Assembly: GCA_903898475.1 (NCBI GenBank) | Contig: CAIUFU010000150.1 | Span: 1-25,906 of the forward strand | Source: an uncultured Alphaproteobacteria bacterium | Lineage (GTDB): Bacteria; Pseudomonadota; Alphaproteobacteria; Rickettsiales; UBA1997 | DNA length: 25,906 nt | Direction: 5' to 3' | In this document: positions 1 through 7,809 of the stretch, in pieces | Layout: the number at the start of each line of letters is the position of its first letter | How positions within the stretch are numbered: position 1 is the stretch's first letter | Program-made: the position numbers and the translations under genes | The notes under the pieces: generated by a model | Databases searched by the model: none | Told to the model about the DNA's origin: nothing | Seen by the model: only the letters and a program-made list of their open reading frames with translations

Positions 1-2
1 AC

Positions 3-317
3 ACCGAAGAAGTGGCTAATAATTTGAAGAAGAGTAACTGTTTTATTCTTGGTATACGGCCAGGTGCTTCAACCGCTATACATTTAGATAAAATTGTTTC
101 TCGCTTGACGTTAATAGGTGCTATTTACCTGATATTTGTTTGTGTTACACCAGAAATTTTAGTTACCAGATACTCAATACCATTGCATATTGGCGGTACA
201 GGGATTCTGATTATGGTTAACGTGGTTTTAGATTTGATTAATCAAGTGCAGTCGCATCTGTTCTCAAGTAAATATGGCTCTGGTACTAAAAGAAGAAGGG
301 TGAGGGTTAGGGGATGA
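3..317 (+). CDS. secY: Protein translocase subunit SecY, C-terminal end (partial)
   Basis: The reading frame is open from the left edge of the window, so this is the C-terminal ~104 residues of SecY, the channel subunit of the Sec translocon in the inner membrane. Recognisable family features are the NNLKKS...GIRPG stretch just before the last transmembrane segments, two hydrophobic helices (LTLIGAIYLIFVCV and GILIMVNVVLDLI), the GGT turn between them, and the conserved QVQSHL sequence followed by a basic cytoplasmic tail. The family usually has a proline in FIPGIRPG; here it is FILGIRPG. The stop overlaps the adk start (ATGA), the classical secY-adk arrangement at the end of the spc ribosomal operon. 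The GTG at 12 is internal, not a start. Confidence 0.95.
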   Translation, partial: TEEVANNLKKSNCFILGIRPGASTAIHLDKIVSRLTLIGAIYLIFVCVTPEILVTRYSIPLHIGGTGILIMVNVVLDLINQVQSHLFSSKYGSGTKRRRVRVRG

Positions 318-973
318 ACTTTGTTTTTTTGGGCGCTCCCGGCTCTGGAAAGGGTACGCAGGCTGCAATGCTTGCTGAAAAGCTAAAGATTAAAACGATT
401 TCAACGGGAGAGGCTTTGCGCAAAGAAGTTCTTTTGCAAAGCGAGATAGGAAAAGATGCCAAATCTTATATGGATTCTGGGCAGTTAGTTCCAGATAACG
501 TGGTTGTCGGCATTATTAAAAAACAGCTTACCGAGGGAGATTGTGATACTGGATTTATTCTTGATGGATTTCCTAGAAATATAAAGCAAGCAGAAGATCT
601 TGGAGAAATGCTTCTTCTTATTGGTAAAAAAATCGATATTGTTTTTGATTTTCAAGTTGCTGAAGAAGTTTTGATAAAAAGAATTGCTGGAAGGTTTTCC
701 TGTAAAAATTGTAGTGCGGTTTATAACCGATATTTCAAAGTCCTTAAAAAAGAAGGAATTTGTGACGAGTGCCGATCAAATCAGTTCGATAGTAGAAGTG
801 ATGATAATGAGGTGACTGTAATTAATCGTCTTAAAGTTTATCATAATTCAACTGCTCCACTGATAGAATATTATAAAAAAATTCACTTGCTTCTTCCAAT
901 TGACGCCGTAAAAAGCGCCCCCCTCGTTTTTGAGGAACTGGTAGGAACAATTCGTAAGGCTTCCATACAATAA
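314..973 (+). CDS. adk: Adenylate kinase, zinc-lid type
   Basis: Catalyses ATP + AMP <-> 2 ADP in the cytoplasm. The P-loop GAPGSGKGT lies at residues ~7-15, followed by the NMP-binding STGEALR region and the DGFPRN motif. The lid domain (~residues 125-160) carries four cysteines in two CxxC pairs (C130/C133 and C150/C153), the structural zinc site found in many Gram-positive and some alphaproteobacterial enzymes, rather than the zinc-free E. coli lid. At 219 residues it has the usual long-form length. The start overlaps the secY stop by four bases, so translation is probably coupled; a purine-rich AGGGTGAGGG stretch precedes it. Confidence 0.97.
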   Translation: MNFVFLGAPGSGKGTQAAMLAEKLKIKTISTGEALRKEVLLQSEIGKDAKSYMDSGQLVPDNVVVGIIKKQLTEGDCDTGFILDGFPRNIKQAEDLGEMLLLIGKKIDIVFDFQVAEEVLIKRIAGRFSCKNCSAVYNRYFKVLKKEGICDECRSNQFDSRSDDNEVTVINRLKVYHNSTAPLIEYYKKIHLLLPIDAVKSAPLVFEELVGTIRKASIQ

Positions 974-1001
974 ATATTAATAAAAAAAGAGGGTACTTAG
1001 C

Positions 1002-1382
1002 TTGGCTAGAATCGCTGGTGTAAACATTCCAAAGGAAAAACGTTTCGTAATTGCGCTAACCTACATATATGGAATTGGTAGCAATACCGCACAAAAAATT
1101 TGTCAAAAATTAAAAATTGATCTTCAGCAAAGAACTCATCAAGTTAGTGAAGAGAAAATTGCTCAGGTAAGATCATTATTAGAGAAAGAGCGTTCAGTTC
1201 TTGAAGGAGACTTAAGAAGAAAAGTTGCCGCTGATATTAAAAGATTGGCAGACATAGGTTGTTATCGCGGAATCAGACATGTGAAAAAACTTCCGGTCAG
1301 AGGTCAAAGAACTCATACTAATGCTAGAACTCGTAAGGGTAAAGGTGTTGCAATTGCTAATAAGAAAAAAGCCGTTAAATAA
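1002..1382 (+). CDS. rpsM: 30S ribosomal protein uS13
   Basis: Small-subunit head protein contacting the P-site tRNA and the 50S subunit. The N-terminus (ARIAGVNIP), the central GIG helix-hairpin-helix-like motif, and the C-terminal GQRTHTNARTRKGKG signature are diagnostic. The length of 126 residues is normal. Translation starts at TTG (1002), supported by a strong AGAGGG Shine-Dalgarno sequence at 988-993, eight bases upstream; no ATG fits the conserved N-terminus. It follows adk by 28 bases and precedes rpsK, the standard alpha-operon order. The C-terminus ends KKAVK after a lysine-rich run. Confidence 0.97.
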   Translation: MARIAGVNIPKEKRFVIALTYIYGIGSNTAQKICQKLKIDLQQRTHQVSEEKIAQVRSLLEKERSVLEGDLRRKVAADIKRLADIGCYRGIRHVKKLPVRGQRTHTNARTRKGKGVAIANKKKAVK

Positions 1383-1390
1383 TTAAAAAT

Positions 1391-1807
1391 ATGACAGAAA
1401 CCAAATCTCAATCAAGCGACAAAAAAGTAACACCTAAGAATTCTAGTAAAAAGAAAAAGAGTATTGTTAACGGAGTAGTACATGTTTTTGCTAGCTTCAA
1501 CAATACTATTATTTCGATTTCTGACTTGAGTGGAAATATTGTTTGCTGGTCTTCGGCTGGAAAGCATGGTTTTAAAGGATCTAGAAAAGCTACTCCTTAT
1601 GCCGCTCAAGTTGCCACACAGCATGTAATTAACTCAGCAAAAGAATATGGTTTGCAAAATGTGTTAGTTGAAATCAGAGGTCCAGGAGTTGGTCGTGAAG
1701 CATCTTTAAGAGCTATTCAGGCTGCTGGTGTTAATGTTACTTTGATCAAAGACATTACTTATCACCCTCATAATGGATGCCGTCCTGCTAAAAGACGCCG
1801 CGTTTAA
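1391..1807 (+). CDS. rpsK: 30S ribosomal protein uS11
   Basis: Small-subunit platform protein near the mRNA exit channel. Conserved features include the GVVHVFASFNNTIISISD block, SSAGKHGFKGSRKATPYAAQ, and the C-terminal IKDITYHPHNGCRPAKRRRV signature. The first ~25 residues form a Ser/Lys-rich extension typical of uS11 from this class. It starts at an ATG eight bases after the rpsM stop and forms part of the rpsM-rpsK-rpoA-rplQ unit. Arginine is written mainly with AGA and CGT, as in the other ribosomal genes here. Confidence 0.97.
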   Translation: MTETKSQSSDKKVTPKNSSKKKKSIVNGVVHVFASFNNTIISISDLSGNIVCWSSAGKHGFKGSRKATPYAAQVATQHVINSAKEYGLQNVLVEIRGPGVGREASLRAIQAAGVNVTLIKDITYHPHNGCRPAKRRRV

Positions 1808-1855
1808 TTGTTTGAGAGTATCCTAAATTTTTTAACCAAGATTATTTTTTGACGT

Positions 1856-2884
1856 ATGGTAATTTTAAAAGAAAGCTGGCATTCGCTTACTAAGCCTAGC
1901 TCAGTTGTTGTGAAAGATGGTTGTGATAATACAACTAAATCAACAATTGTTATGGAGCCTTTTGCTAGAGGATTTGGTAATACATTAGGTAACGCTCTTA
2001 GGAGAGTTTTATTATCTTCAATTAATGGTTTCGCAGTTACTTCTGTTAAAATTGAAGGTGTAATGCATGAATATAGTGCAATTGATGGCGTTAAAGAAGA
2101 TGTGCTTGATATCATCATGAATCTAAAGTCGTTGGCTGTAACCAAAGGTGATTCTTCTCATACAATTCTGAAACTATCCGCGAATAAATCTGGGCCAGTA
2201 TATGCTGGTTCGATAGAAGTTCCTGCTGGAGTAGAAATTTTGAACAAAGATCTTATAATCTGTACTTTAAACAAAGGTGCAAAGATTGAGATGCAAATGA
2301 ATATCGAGTGCGGCAAAGGTTATGTTGTTGCTGAGCAAGGTAAAAAATCGGATCGTCCTGTTGGAACTATCATGGTAGATGCTATGTTTAGTCCTGTTAA
2401 GAAAGTTGCATATAGAGTTGAAAATGCTAGAGTTGGACAAATCACTGACTTTGATAAATTGATCATGGAAATTGATACCAATGGTACCATTACTCCAAGA
2501 GATGCTTTAGCTGTTGCTGCTAAGATTTTGCAAGAGCAACTACAGGTCTTTATTAATTTCGATGTTAATAAAATCGATCTTCCAGTTCACAAAGAAATAG
2601 ATATTGAGCCGGAATTTAACAAAAATCTTTTAAAAACAATTGATGAATTAGAGCTTTCTGTTCGCTCATACAATTGTCTGAAAAATGAAAACATTATCTA
2701 CGTTGGCGACCTTGTTTCTAAGAGTGAAGCTGAGATGCTTAAAACTGCGAACTTTGGCAGAAAGTCTCTCAATGAGCTAAAAGAAAATCTTAAAGCTATG
2801 GGTTTAGGATTCGGTATGAAGCTTGTTAACTGGCCACCAAAAAATATGGATGAACTACTTAAACTAAAAAACAAAGAATTCTAA
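1856..2884 (+). CDS. rpoA: DNA-directed RNA polymerase subunit alpha
   Basis: The alpha subunit nucleates RNA polymerase assembly through its N-terminal domain and contacts UP elements and activators through its C-terminal domain. Residues ~1-235 contain the NTD, including EPFARGFGNTLGNALRRVLLSS and the later DAMFSPVKKVAYRVENARVGQ block. After a linker, residues ~262-330 form the helix-hairpin-helix CTD (ELELSVRSYNCLKNENI, then GDLV...LNELKENLKAMGLGFGM). At 342 residues the length is normal. The ATG at 1856 is the first in-frame start compatible with the family N-terminus. Forty-eight bases separate it from rpsK, and one base separates its stop from rplQ. Confidence 0.97.
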   Translation: MVILKESWHSLTKPSSVVVKDGCDNTTKSTIVMEPFARGFGNTLGNALRRVLLSSINGFAVTSVKIEGVMHEYSAIDGVKEDVLDIIMNLKSLAVTKGDSSHTILKLSANKSGPVYAGSIEVPAGVEILNKDLIICTLNKGAKIEMQMNIECGKGYVVAEQGKKSDRPVGTIMVDAMFSPVKKVAYRVENARVGQITDFDKLIMEIDTNGTITPRDALAVAAKILQEQLQVFINFDVNKIDLPVHKEIDIEPEFNKNLLKTIDELELSVRSYNCLKNENIIYVGDLVSKSEAEMLKTANFGRKSLNELKENLKAMGLGFGMKLVNWPPKNMDELLKLKNKEF

Positions 2885-2885
2885 A

Positions 2886-3296
2886 ATGAAACACGGAATT
2901 AAAGGTAGAAAGCTTAATAGAAATAGCTCTCACAGAAAGGCTCTAATGCGCAATATGTCATTGGCTTTCCTAACTCACGAATTGATCAAAACAACGCTTC
3001 CAAAAGCAAAAGAACTTAGACCATTTGTTGAAAAAGTTATTCACTTGGCGAAAGTAGATTCTCTTGCTAATCGTCGTTTAGCTATCTCAATTCTAGGCAA
3101 TCAAGACATTGCTGACAAATTGTTTAAAGAAATTGGTCCAAGAGTTTCTCAAAGAAATGGCGGATATACTAGAATCATGAAGTTCGGATTTAGAACTGGC
3201 GACAAAGCTCCAATGGCAATCATAGAGCTTGTTGACAGAGTTATTGCTGAAGAGCCAAAACAAGAAAAAGTGGTAAAAGCAGCAAAAAAAGCTTAG
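2886..3296 (+). CDS. rplQ: 50S ribosomal protein bL17
   Basis: Large-subunit protein near the peptide exit tunnel. The MKHGIKGRKLNRNSSHRKALMRNM start and the central RVSQRNGGYTRIMK(F)GFRTGDKAPMAIIELV block are diagnostic of bL17. It is 136 residues long with a lysine/alanine-rich C-terminal extension. The start lies one base after the rpoA stop (TAAAATG context), consistent with translational coupling and the usual end of the alpha operon. Here the operon seems to continue into rplS rather than stopping. Confidence 0.97.
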   Translation: MKHGIKGRKLNRNSSHRKALMRNMSLAFLTHELIKTTLPKAKELRPFVEKVIHLAKVDSLANRRLAISILGNQDIADKLFKEIGPRVSQRNGGYTRIMKFGFRTGDKAPMAIIELVDRVIAEEPKQEKVVKAAKKA

Positions 3297-3300
3297 TTAG

Positions 3301-3320
3301 TCTTTGAGTTACCTCAAAGA
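3301..3320 (+). other. Intercistronic hairpin between rplQ and rplS
   Basis: A perfect 8-bp stem (TCTTTGAG / CTCAAAGA) with a four-base TTAC loop lies four bases after the rplQ stop. No thymine run follows, so it is not a standard intrinsic terminator. It could be an mRNA-stabilising or processing hairpin, or a protein-binding site at the rplQ-rplS junction. The structure is directly visible; the role is unknown. Confidence 0.6.
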
Positions 3321-3345
3321 ATGAAGATAAAATTTAAGATAAATT

Positions 3346-3771
3346 ATGAAAAAATTCCTTTCAGATTTTGCTCAAGAGCAAGTCAAAAAAATAAAAGAGT
3401 CTCGTGGTTTTGAATTAACAAGATTCGAAGTTGGCGATACAGTTAGTGTTAAATATAAAATTACTGAAGGTGCGAATACTCGTATCCAAGCTTTTAACGG
3501 CGTTGTAATTGCGACAGCAAAAGACAGAGATAACTATGCTGCAACTTTCACTGTTAGAAAAATCAGCAGCAACATCGGTGTTGAAAGAAAGTTCCCAGTT
3601 TACTCTCCACTTCTTGCTGGAGTTGACGTTTTGAAACATGGTGTTGTACGTCGTGCTAAACTTTACTATTTGCGTAATCTAACCGGTAAAGCTTCAAGAA
3701 TTAAAGAGAAGTTAGACTTCTTTGATCAATCTACTGTTGTAGAAAAAGCTGCAACTAATGGAAATTCTTAA
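3346..3771 (+). CDS. rplS: 50S ribosomal protein bL19
   Basis: Large-subunit protein at the 30S-50S interface. The family core is clear: FEVGDTVSVKYKITEG, then IQAFNGVVIA, then FTVRKIS and IGVERKFPVYSP, ending with RRAKLYYLRNLTGKASRIKEK. At 141 residues it carries a short C-terminal extension beyond the ~115-residue core. It lies 49 bases after rplQ. In many proteobacteria rplS follows rpsP-rimM-trmD instead, so its position behind rplQ is notable. Its last 14 bases overlap the start of the following lipoprotein gene. Confidence 0.96.
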   Translation: MKKFLSDFAQEQVKKIKESRGFELTRFEVGDTVSVKYKITEGANTRIQAFNGVVIATAKDRDNYAATFTVRKISSNIGVERKFPVYSPLLAGVDVLKHGVVRRAKLYYLRNLTGKASRIKEKLDFFDQSTVVEKAATNGNS

Positions 3772-4186
3772 GTTCGTTAGATCAAAATTAAATTATAAAA
3801 AAGGCGGAAGTTTTTTACTTCTGCCTTTTTTTCTGCTTATAGTTTCTTGTGCGTCAGATCTATCTCATTATGGACGCGTAACGTTGCACAATGGTTCTAA
3901 AAAAGACTCATTTGTCTTTTCGGTTAATGAAGAATTCATCAAGTTGAATCCCAATTCTCCAAAAGATAAAAAAAATCCTAAAATGACGGAAGCTGAGTCT
4001 GAGCTTCTAGCTGATTTACTTAAGCAAAAGAGCTACTGTCTTAGCAAATACGGATCACCACTTTTCGACATTACATCTCGTCAGGAAAAAATTTACGACA
4101 TGACATTTGCTCATTTAATTGAGCAAAATTACAACGCTAAGCCGGTGGCGCCACGTATGTATTTTGGGCGATGCAGAAAGGAATAA
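3758..4186 (+). CDS. Small predicted lipoprotein of unknown function
   Basis: A 142-residue protein I do not recognise. The N-terminus is basic (RSKLNYKKGG), followed by a hydrophobic segment and a lipobox I-V-S-C with the lipidated cysteine at residue 31, so it should be exported by Sec and anchored as a lipoprotein. The mature part is polar, rich in Lys/Ser/Asp, with two further cysteines (in KSYCLSKYGSPLF and FGRC near the C-terminus) that could form a disulfide. The only usable start is the ATG at 3758, inside the end of rplS, which suggests translational coupling. Codons for residues ~15-25 coincide with a strong terminator hairpin (3801-3833), so transcripts of this gene require readthrough or antitermination. 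Confidence 0.75.
   Translation: MEILKFVRSKLNYKKGGSFLLLPFFLLIVSCASDLSHYGRVTLHNGSKKDSFVFSVNEEFIKLNPNSPKDKKNPKMTEAESELLADLLKQKSYCLSKYGSPLFDITSRQEKIYDMTFAHLIEQNYNAKPVAPRMYFGRCRKE
3801..3833 (+). terminator. Intrinsic terminator downstream of rplS, inside a signal-peptide coding region
   Basis: The stem GGCGGAAGT (3803-3811) pairs with ACTTCTGCC (3817-3825), nine base pairs with one G-U wobble, a five-base T loop, and an eight-base thymine run directly after the 3' arm. This is a textbook Rho-independent terminator at the end of the ribosomal transcript. It also encodes the KKGGSFLLLPFF part of the next protein's signal peptide, so it could work as a partial attenuator lowering lipoprotein output relative to rplS. 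Confidence 0.85.
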
Positions 4187-4253
4187 ATTCCTTGCTATTG
4201 CTTGCTTCAAATCTAAGAAAACAACATATGTTTTTTAACTAAATTTCTTCGCT

Positions 4254-4601
4254 ATGAATAATTTCATCTCATTCCTTACTTTCCGTACAATTTTTGTTTT
4301 TGCCTCAACGGCTTTCTCAATTTTGATCGTTATGATGGCATTAAACATTATCACGGTGGATGAAGTAATCGTAATCCTAAAGATGTCTCCAGAGGCTGCT
4401 AGCGCCTTTAAATTGGTGGTATCTAGAATCCAAGAAGTTACCGGAAATATCATGGATATTATTTCGCAGCTCCTCAGCAAATTATTCGGCTGGGCTGGTG
4501 TTGAAGTAGATCTAAGCAAAATCAAAGTTGATGTTCACCAAGGAGCAGGTTCTGGTTCAGTTGTTCCAGAACATCCGCCTTTAAATCCTCCTCACAAATA
4601 G
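4254..4601 (+). CDS. Small membrane protein of unknown function
   Basis: A 115-residue protein I do not recognise. Residues ~9-33 (rich in F, I, V, L, A) form one clear transmembrane segment. A second, amphipathic stretch (residues ~60-82, including IMDIISQLLSKLFGWAG) could be a membrane-surface helix. The C-terminus is Gly/Ser/Pro-rich (HPPLNPPHK). It starts at an ATG 67 bases after the preceding lipoprotein stop and ends 12 bases before ubiB, so it probably leads or joins the ubiB transcript. An antisense frame (4235-4525) is also open, but the sense frame fits the neighbouring strand and has the plausible membrane topology. Confidence 0.6.
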   Translation: MNNFISFLTFRTIFVFASTAFSILIVMMALNIITVDEVIVILKMSPEAASAFKLVVSRIQEVTGNIMDIISQLLSKLFGWAGVEVDLSKIKVDVHQGAGSGSVVPEHPPLNPPHK

Positions 4602-4613
4602 TAGCTAGAAATT

Positions 4614-5906
4614 GTGGTCTCAATTTTAAATTTATTCAGGCTCGCTGCTTTATTTTTACTTTTTGCCCCGCTGTATTTTTTCGATAAAAATCGGGCAATT
4701 TATCTTTTTCTAAAATTAGCCGGACCTTCATTTATCAAGCTTGGACAAATATTGGCAGTTCGCCCCGATCTTGTCGGAGAAACTCTCTCCACCACTTTAG
4801 CACAATTTCAAGACAAGCTTTCGCCCTTTAGCAGCAAAAAAGTTAAGCAAATTTTGGCTCAAGAATTCGGCGAAAATTTCGACAAAATCTTCCAACAATT
4901 CGATTTTACACCAGTCGCCTCAGCCTCAATCGCCCAAGTTCACAAAGCCACCTTGCAAGACGGCACAATTGTTGCCGTAAAAATCCTGCGCCCGCAAATC
5001 ACGCAAGTAATGGCGCGCGACATTTCTACTCTCAGGCTTTTAATCAAAATCCTTTCAATTTTCTCAAAATTTTTAGGCAAAAGTTTTTCCGATTTAGCGG
5101 ATCTTCTTGCCGAAGTTTCCAAAAGCGAACTCGACCTTCTGCAAGAAGCAGCCAACGCCTCGCGCCTCAAAGAAGATTTAAAAGACGTCAAAGGTTTCTA
5201 CGTGCCGCAAATTTTCTGGAAATTTTCTAGCTCAAAAATTCTCGTGCTCGAATGGCTCGACGGCATTCCATTTTCTGACAAAAAAGCCATTTTGGCATCT
5301 CCATTCGACAAAAAACAAATCGCCCAAAACCTTGTAATCAGCTATTTCGAGCAAGTTTACGCCAATGGTTTTTTTCATGCCGACATGCATCAAGGAAATT
5401 TATTTTTGCTCAAAAACGGTGACATTGGTGTGGTTGATTTTGGCATTGTCGGCCAAATCGACAAAAAAACTCGTCTTGCCGTTGCCGAAATTTTAATCGG
5501 TTTTCTGGGCAAAGATTACCAGCGTGTCGCGCAACTTCACATTGACGCCGGCCTTGTGCCTGCAGACACCAAAGTTGACAGTCTTGCGTTATCTTGCCGC
5601 AAAATCGGTGAAACAATTGTTGGCTCAAACGTCAAAGACATTTCCGTTGCCAAACTTTTAGCCAATTTAATCACAATGACGCGCGACTACAAAATGGAGG
5701 CGCGCCCTGAATTGCTTTTGCTACAAAAAACTATTTTGCTCGTTGAGGGGGTTGGAATCATGCTTGATCCCAATCTAAATATTTGGGATTTGGCGCGCCC
5801 TTGGGTTAAAGAATGGGCCAAAAAGAATCTTGGCTTTGACGCAAAAATTCGTGATACCTTGGTTGATTTATTCGAGATGGCGAAAAAGTTTTTGCGCAGC
5901 GTGTAA
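4614..5906 (+). CDS. ubiB: UbiB/ABC1-family atypical kinase for ubiquinone biosynthesis
   Basis: Member of the UbiB (ABC1/ADCK) atypical protein-kinase-like ATPases needed for ubiquinone synthesis at the inner membrane. Visible motifs are the family-specific KxGQ (K42-Q45, in FIKLGQILAVRPDL), the alanine-rich nucleotide loop in PVASASIAQVHKA, the catalytic-core VAVKILRP, the ELDLLQEAANASRL segment, VLEWLDG, the catalytic loop HADMHQGN (usually HADxHPGN) and the metal-binding VVDFG. At 430 residues it is about 110 shorter than E. coli UbiB. It lacks the two C-terminal transmembrane helices but has a hydrophobic segment at residues ~9-23. It starts at GTG (4614), 12 bases after the previous gene, and is followed by acs. 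Confidence 0.9.
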   Translation: MVSILNLFRLAALFLLFAPLYFFDKNRAIYLFLKLAGPSFIKLGQILAVRPDLVGETLSTTLAQFQDKLSPFSSKKVKQILAQEFGENFDKIFQQFDFTPVASASIAQVHKATLQDGTIVAVKILRPQITQVMARDISTLRLLIKILSIFSKFLGKSFSDLADLLAEVSKSELDLLQEAANASRLKEDLKDVKGFYVPQIFWKFSSSKILVLEWLDGIPFSDKKAILASPFDKKQIAQNLVISYFEQVYANGFFHADMHQGNLFLLKNGDIGVVDFGIVGQIDKKTRLAVAEILIGFLGKDYQRVAQLHIDAGLVPADTKVDSLALSCRKIGETIVGSNVKDISVAKLLANLITMTRDYKMEARPELLLLQKTILLVEGVGIMLDPNLNIWDLARPWVKEWAKKNLGFDAKIRDTLVDLFEMAKKFLRSV

Positions 5907-5922
5907 AAAAAGAGGGAGCCGC

Positions 5923-7809
5923 ATGTACTACATCAAATCAAAAGCCGATTACAACCAGCAATATCAAGCCTCAATCTCTGATCCTCAAAAATTCTGGGCA
6001 GAAATCGCCAACAACTTTTTCTGGTTTGAAAACTTCACCCAAACCAGCAATTGCAACCTCGCACAAGGCCAAATCGAATGGTTTAAAAACGGCAAAACCA
6101 ACATCTCTTACAATTGCCTCGATCGACATCTCGAAAAGCTCGGCGACAAAATCGCAATCATCTGGGAATCAAACGACCCACAAGAAAAAAGCCAAAAAAT
6201 AACTTACAAAGAACTGCACGAACAAACTTGCCAATTCGCCAATTTGCTTCTGGCGCATGGCGTTAAAGCGGGGGATCGCGTTTGTATTTACATGCCAATG
6301 ATTCCACAAAGCATGGTGGCAATGTTGGCTTGTGCCAGAATCGGCGCCATTCACTCGGTGGTGTTCGCCGGATTTTCGGCAAAATCTTTAGCCGGAAGAA
6401 TTAAAGATTGCGGCGCTAAAATTTTAATCACGGCGGATTTGCTGTTTCGTGGCGAAAAAGAAATCGAACTTTTTGAAATCGCCAAAGAAGCGCTCTTGGA
6501 ATGTGCTTTGGTTGAAACGGTAGTAATTTACAAAAGAGGCGAAAAAGAGCTGCTAGCGCCAAAAAATAGCCGCCTAAATTGTCTTTTGTGGCAAGACGAA
6601 ATTAAAAAATATTCCAGTGAAAATCGGGCCGTAGCAGTCGATTCGGAAAATCCTCTTTTCATTCTCTACACTTCAGGCTCCACCGGAAATCCCAAAGGAA
6701 TCGTTCACAGCACCGCTGGCTACATGGTTTACGCCGGATATTCATTTCAAAACGTCTTCCAATATCAGCAAGGCGACATTCATTTCTGCACCGCCGACAT
6801 TGGCTGGATCACGGGTCACAGCTATTTGGTTTACGGCCCGCTTTTAAATGGCGCGACGATTTTAATGTTTGAAGGAATCCCCACCCACCCAACACCAGAG
6901 CGCTTTTGGCAGGTAATTGAAAAACACCAAGTAAATATTCTTTACACCGCACCAACCGCGATTCGGGCGTTAATGCAAAAAGGTGACCAGTTTGTTTTAG
7001 GCCACGATTTGTCGTCACTTAAAACTTTGGGAAGTGTTGGTGAGCCAATAAATGAAGAGGCTTGGAGCTGGTACAATGAAAAAATCGGCAAGAAAAAATG
7101 CCCGATTGTTGACACTTGGTGGCAAACTGAAACTGGCGGAATTTTAATATCAACAATGGCTGGCGTAACAGAAAGCAAGGCAGCGCATGCTGGATTGCCG
7201 TTGCCGGGAATTGTGCCAATTTTGCTCGACGATTTGGGAAAAGAAATTTTAGAAAAAAATAAAATTGGCAATCTCTGCTTCTCACAAAGCTGGCCAGCAA
7301 TGGCTCGCGACATTTGGGGTGATCACGAAAAGTTTTTAAAAACTTACTTGCAGCCATTTCCAAAATATTATTTAGCCGGAGACGGTGCTTTCCAAAACGA
7401 GGATGGGCTTTACAGAATCATTGGTCGCACTGATGACGTGATTAAAGTTTCGGGGCATCGTTTGGGAACTGCTGAAATTGAAAATGCCATTAACTCGCAT
7501 CCAAATGTTTCAGAATCAGCAGCAATTGGGCTGCCGCATCAAATTAAAGGCGAGGGGATTTGCGCTTTTGTGATTTTAAAAAGTGCGGCGCAAAATATTG
7601 AGGCTGAAATTCTCGCAATCATTCAAAAAGAAATCGGCGCCATTGCGCGTCCCGAAAAAATTTATTTTGTTGCCGACCTGCCAAAAACCAGATCGGGCAA
7701 AATAATGCGCCGCATTTTGAAAAAAATTATTGCGGGTGAAGAAAATCTCGGAGACATTTCAACCCTTGTAAATCCTGAAACCGTCGAACAATTAAAAAAT
7801 CTCAAATAA
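5923..7809 (+). CDS. acs: Acetyl-CoA synthetase (AMP-forming acetate-CoA ligase)
   Basis: Activates acetate to acetyl-CoA through an acetyl-AMP intermediate in the cytoplasm. The ANL-superfamily P-loop YTSGSTGNPKG is at residues ~249-259. The DTWWQTETGG motif (~397-406) contains the tryptophan that shapes the small acetate pocket. RTDDVIKVSGHR marks the hinge before the C-terminal domain, and PKTRSGKIMRR holds the catalytic lysine (~K593), the residue acetylated in regulated Acs enzymes. The start at 5923 is supported by AGAGGGAG at 5911-5918 and by the MYYIKSKADYNQQY N-terminus; the frame is open further upstream into ubiB but that extension is not family-like. Length is 628 residues. A propionate-preferring relative cannot be excluded. 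Its stop overlaps the panD start by one base. Confidence 0.93.
   Translation: MYYIKSKADYNQQYQASISDPQKFWAEIANNFFWFENFTQTSNCNLAQGQIEWFKNGKTNISYNCLDRHLEKLGDKIAIIWESNDPQEKSQKITYKELHEQTCQFANLLLAHGVKAGDRVCIYMPMIPQSMVAMLACARIGAIHSVVFAGFSAKSLAGRIKDCGAKILITADLLFRGEKEIELFEIAKEALLECALVETVVIYKRGEKELLAPKNSRLNCLLWQDEIKKYSSENRAVAVDSENPLFILYTSGSTGNPKGIVHSTAGYMVYAGYSFQNVFQYQQGDIHFCTADIGWITGHSYLVYGPLLNGATILMFEGIPTHPTPERFWQVIEKHQVNILYTAPTAIRALMQKGDQFVLGHDLSSLKTLGSVGEPINEEAWSWYNEKIGKKKCPIVDTWWQTETGGILISTMAGVTESKAAHAGLPLPGIVPILLDDLGKEILEKNKIGNLCFSQSWPAMARDIWGDHEKFLKTYLQPFPKYYLAGDGAFQNEDGLYRIIGRTDDVIKVSGHRLGTAEIENAINSHPNVSESAAIGLPHQIKGEGICAFVILKSAAQNIEAEILAIIQKEIGAIARPEKIYFVADLPKTRSGKIMRRILKKIIAGEENLGDISTLVNPETVEQLKNLK

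Noticed and set aside
4235..4525. Minus-strand 96-residue frame opposite the small membrane protein
   Set aside because: No recognisable family, opposite to all neighbours, and the sense frame has a better membrane topology and operon fit.
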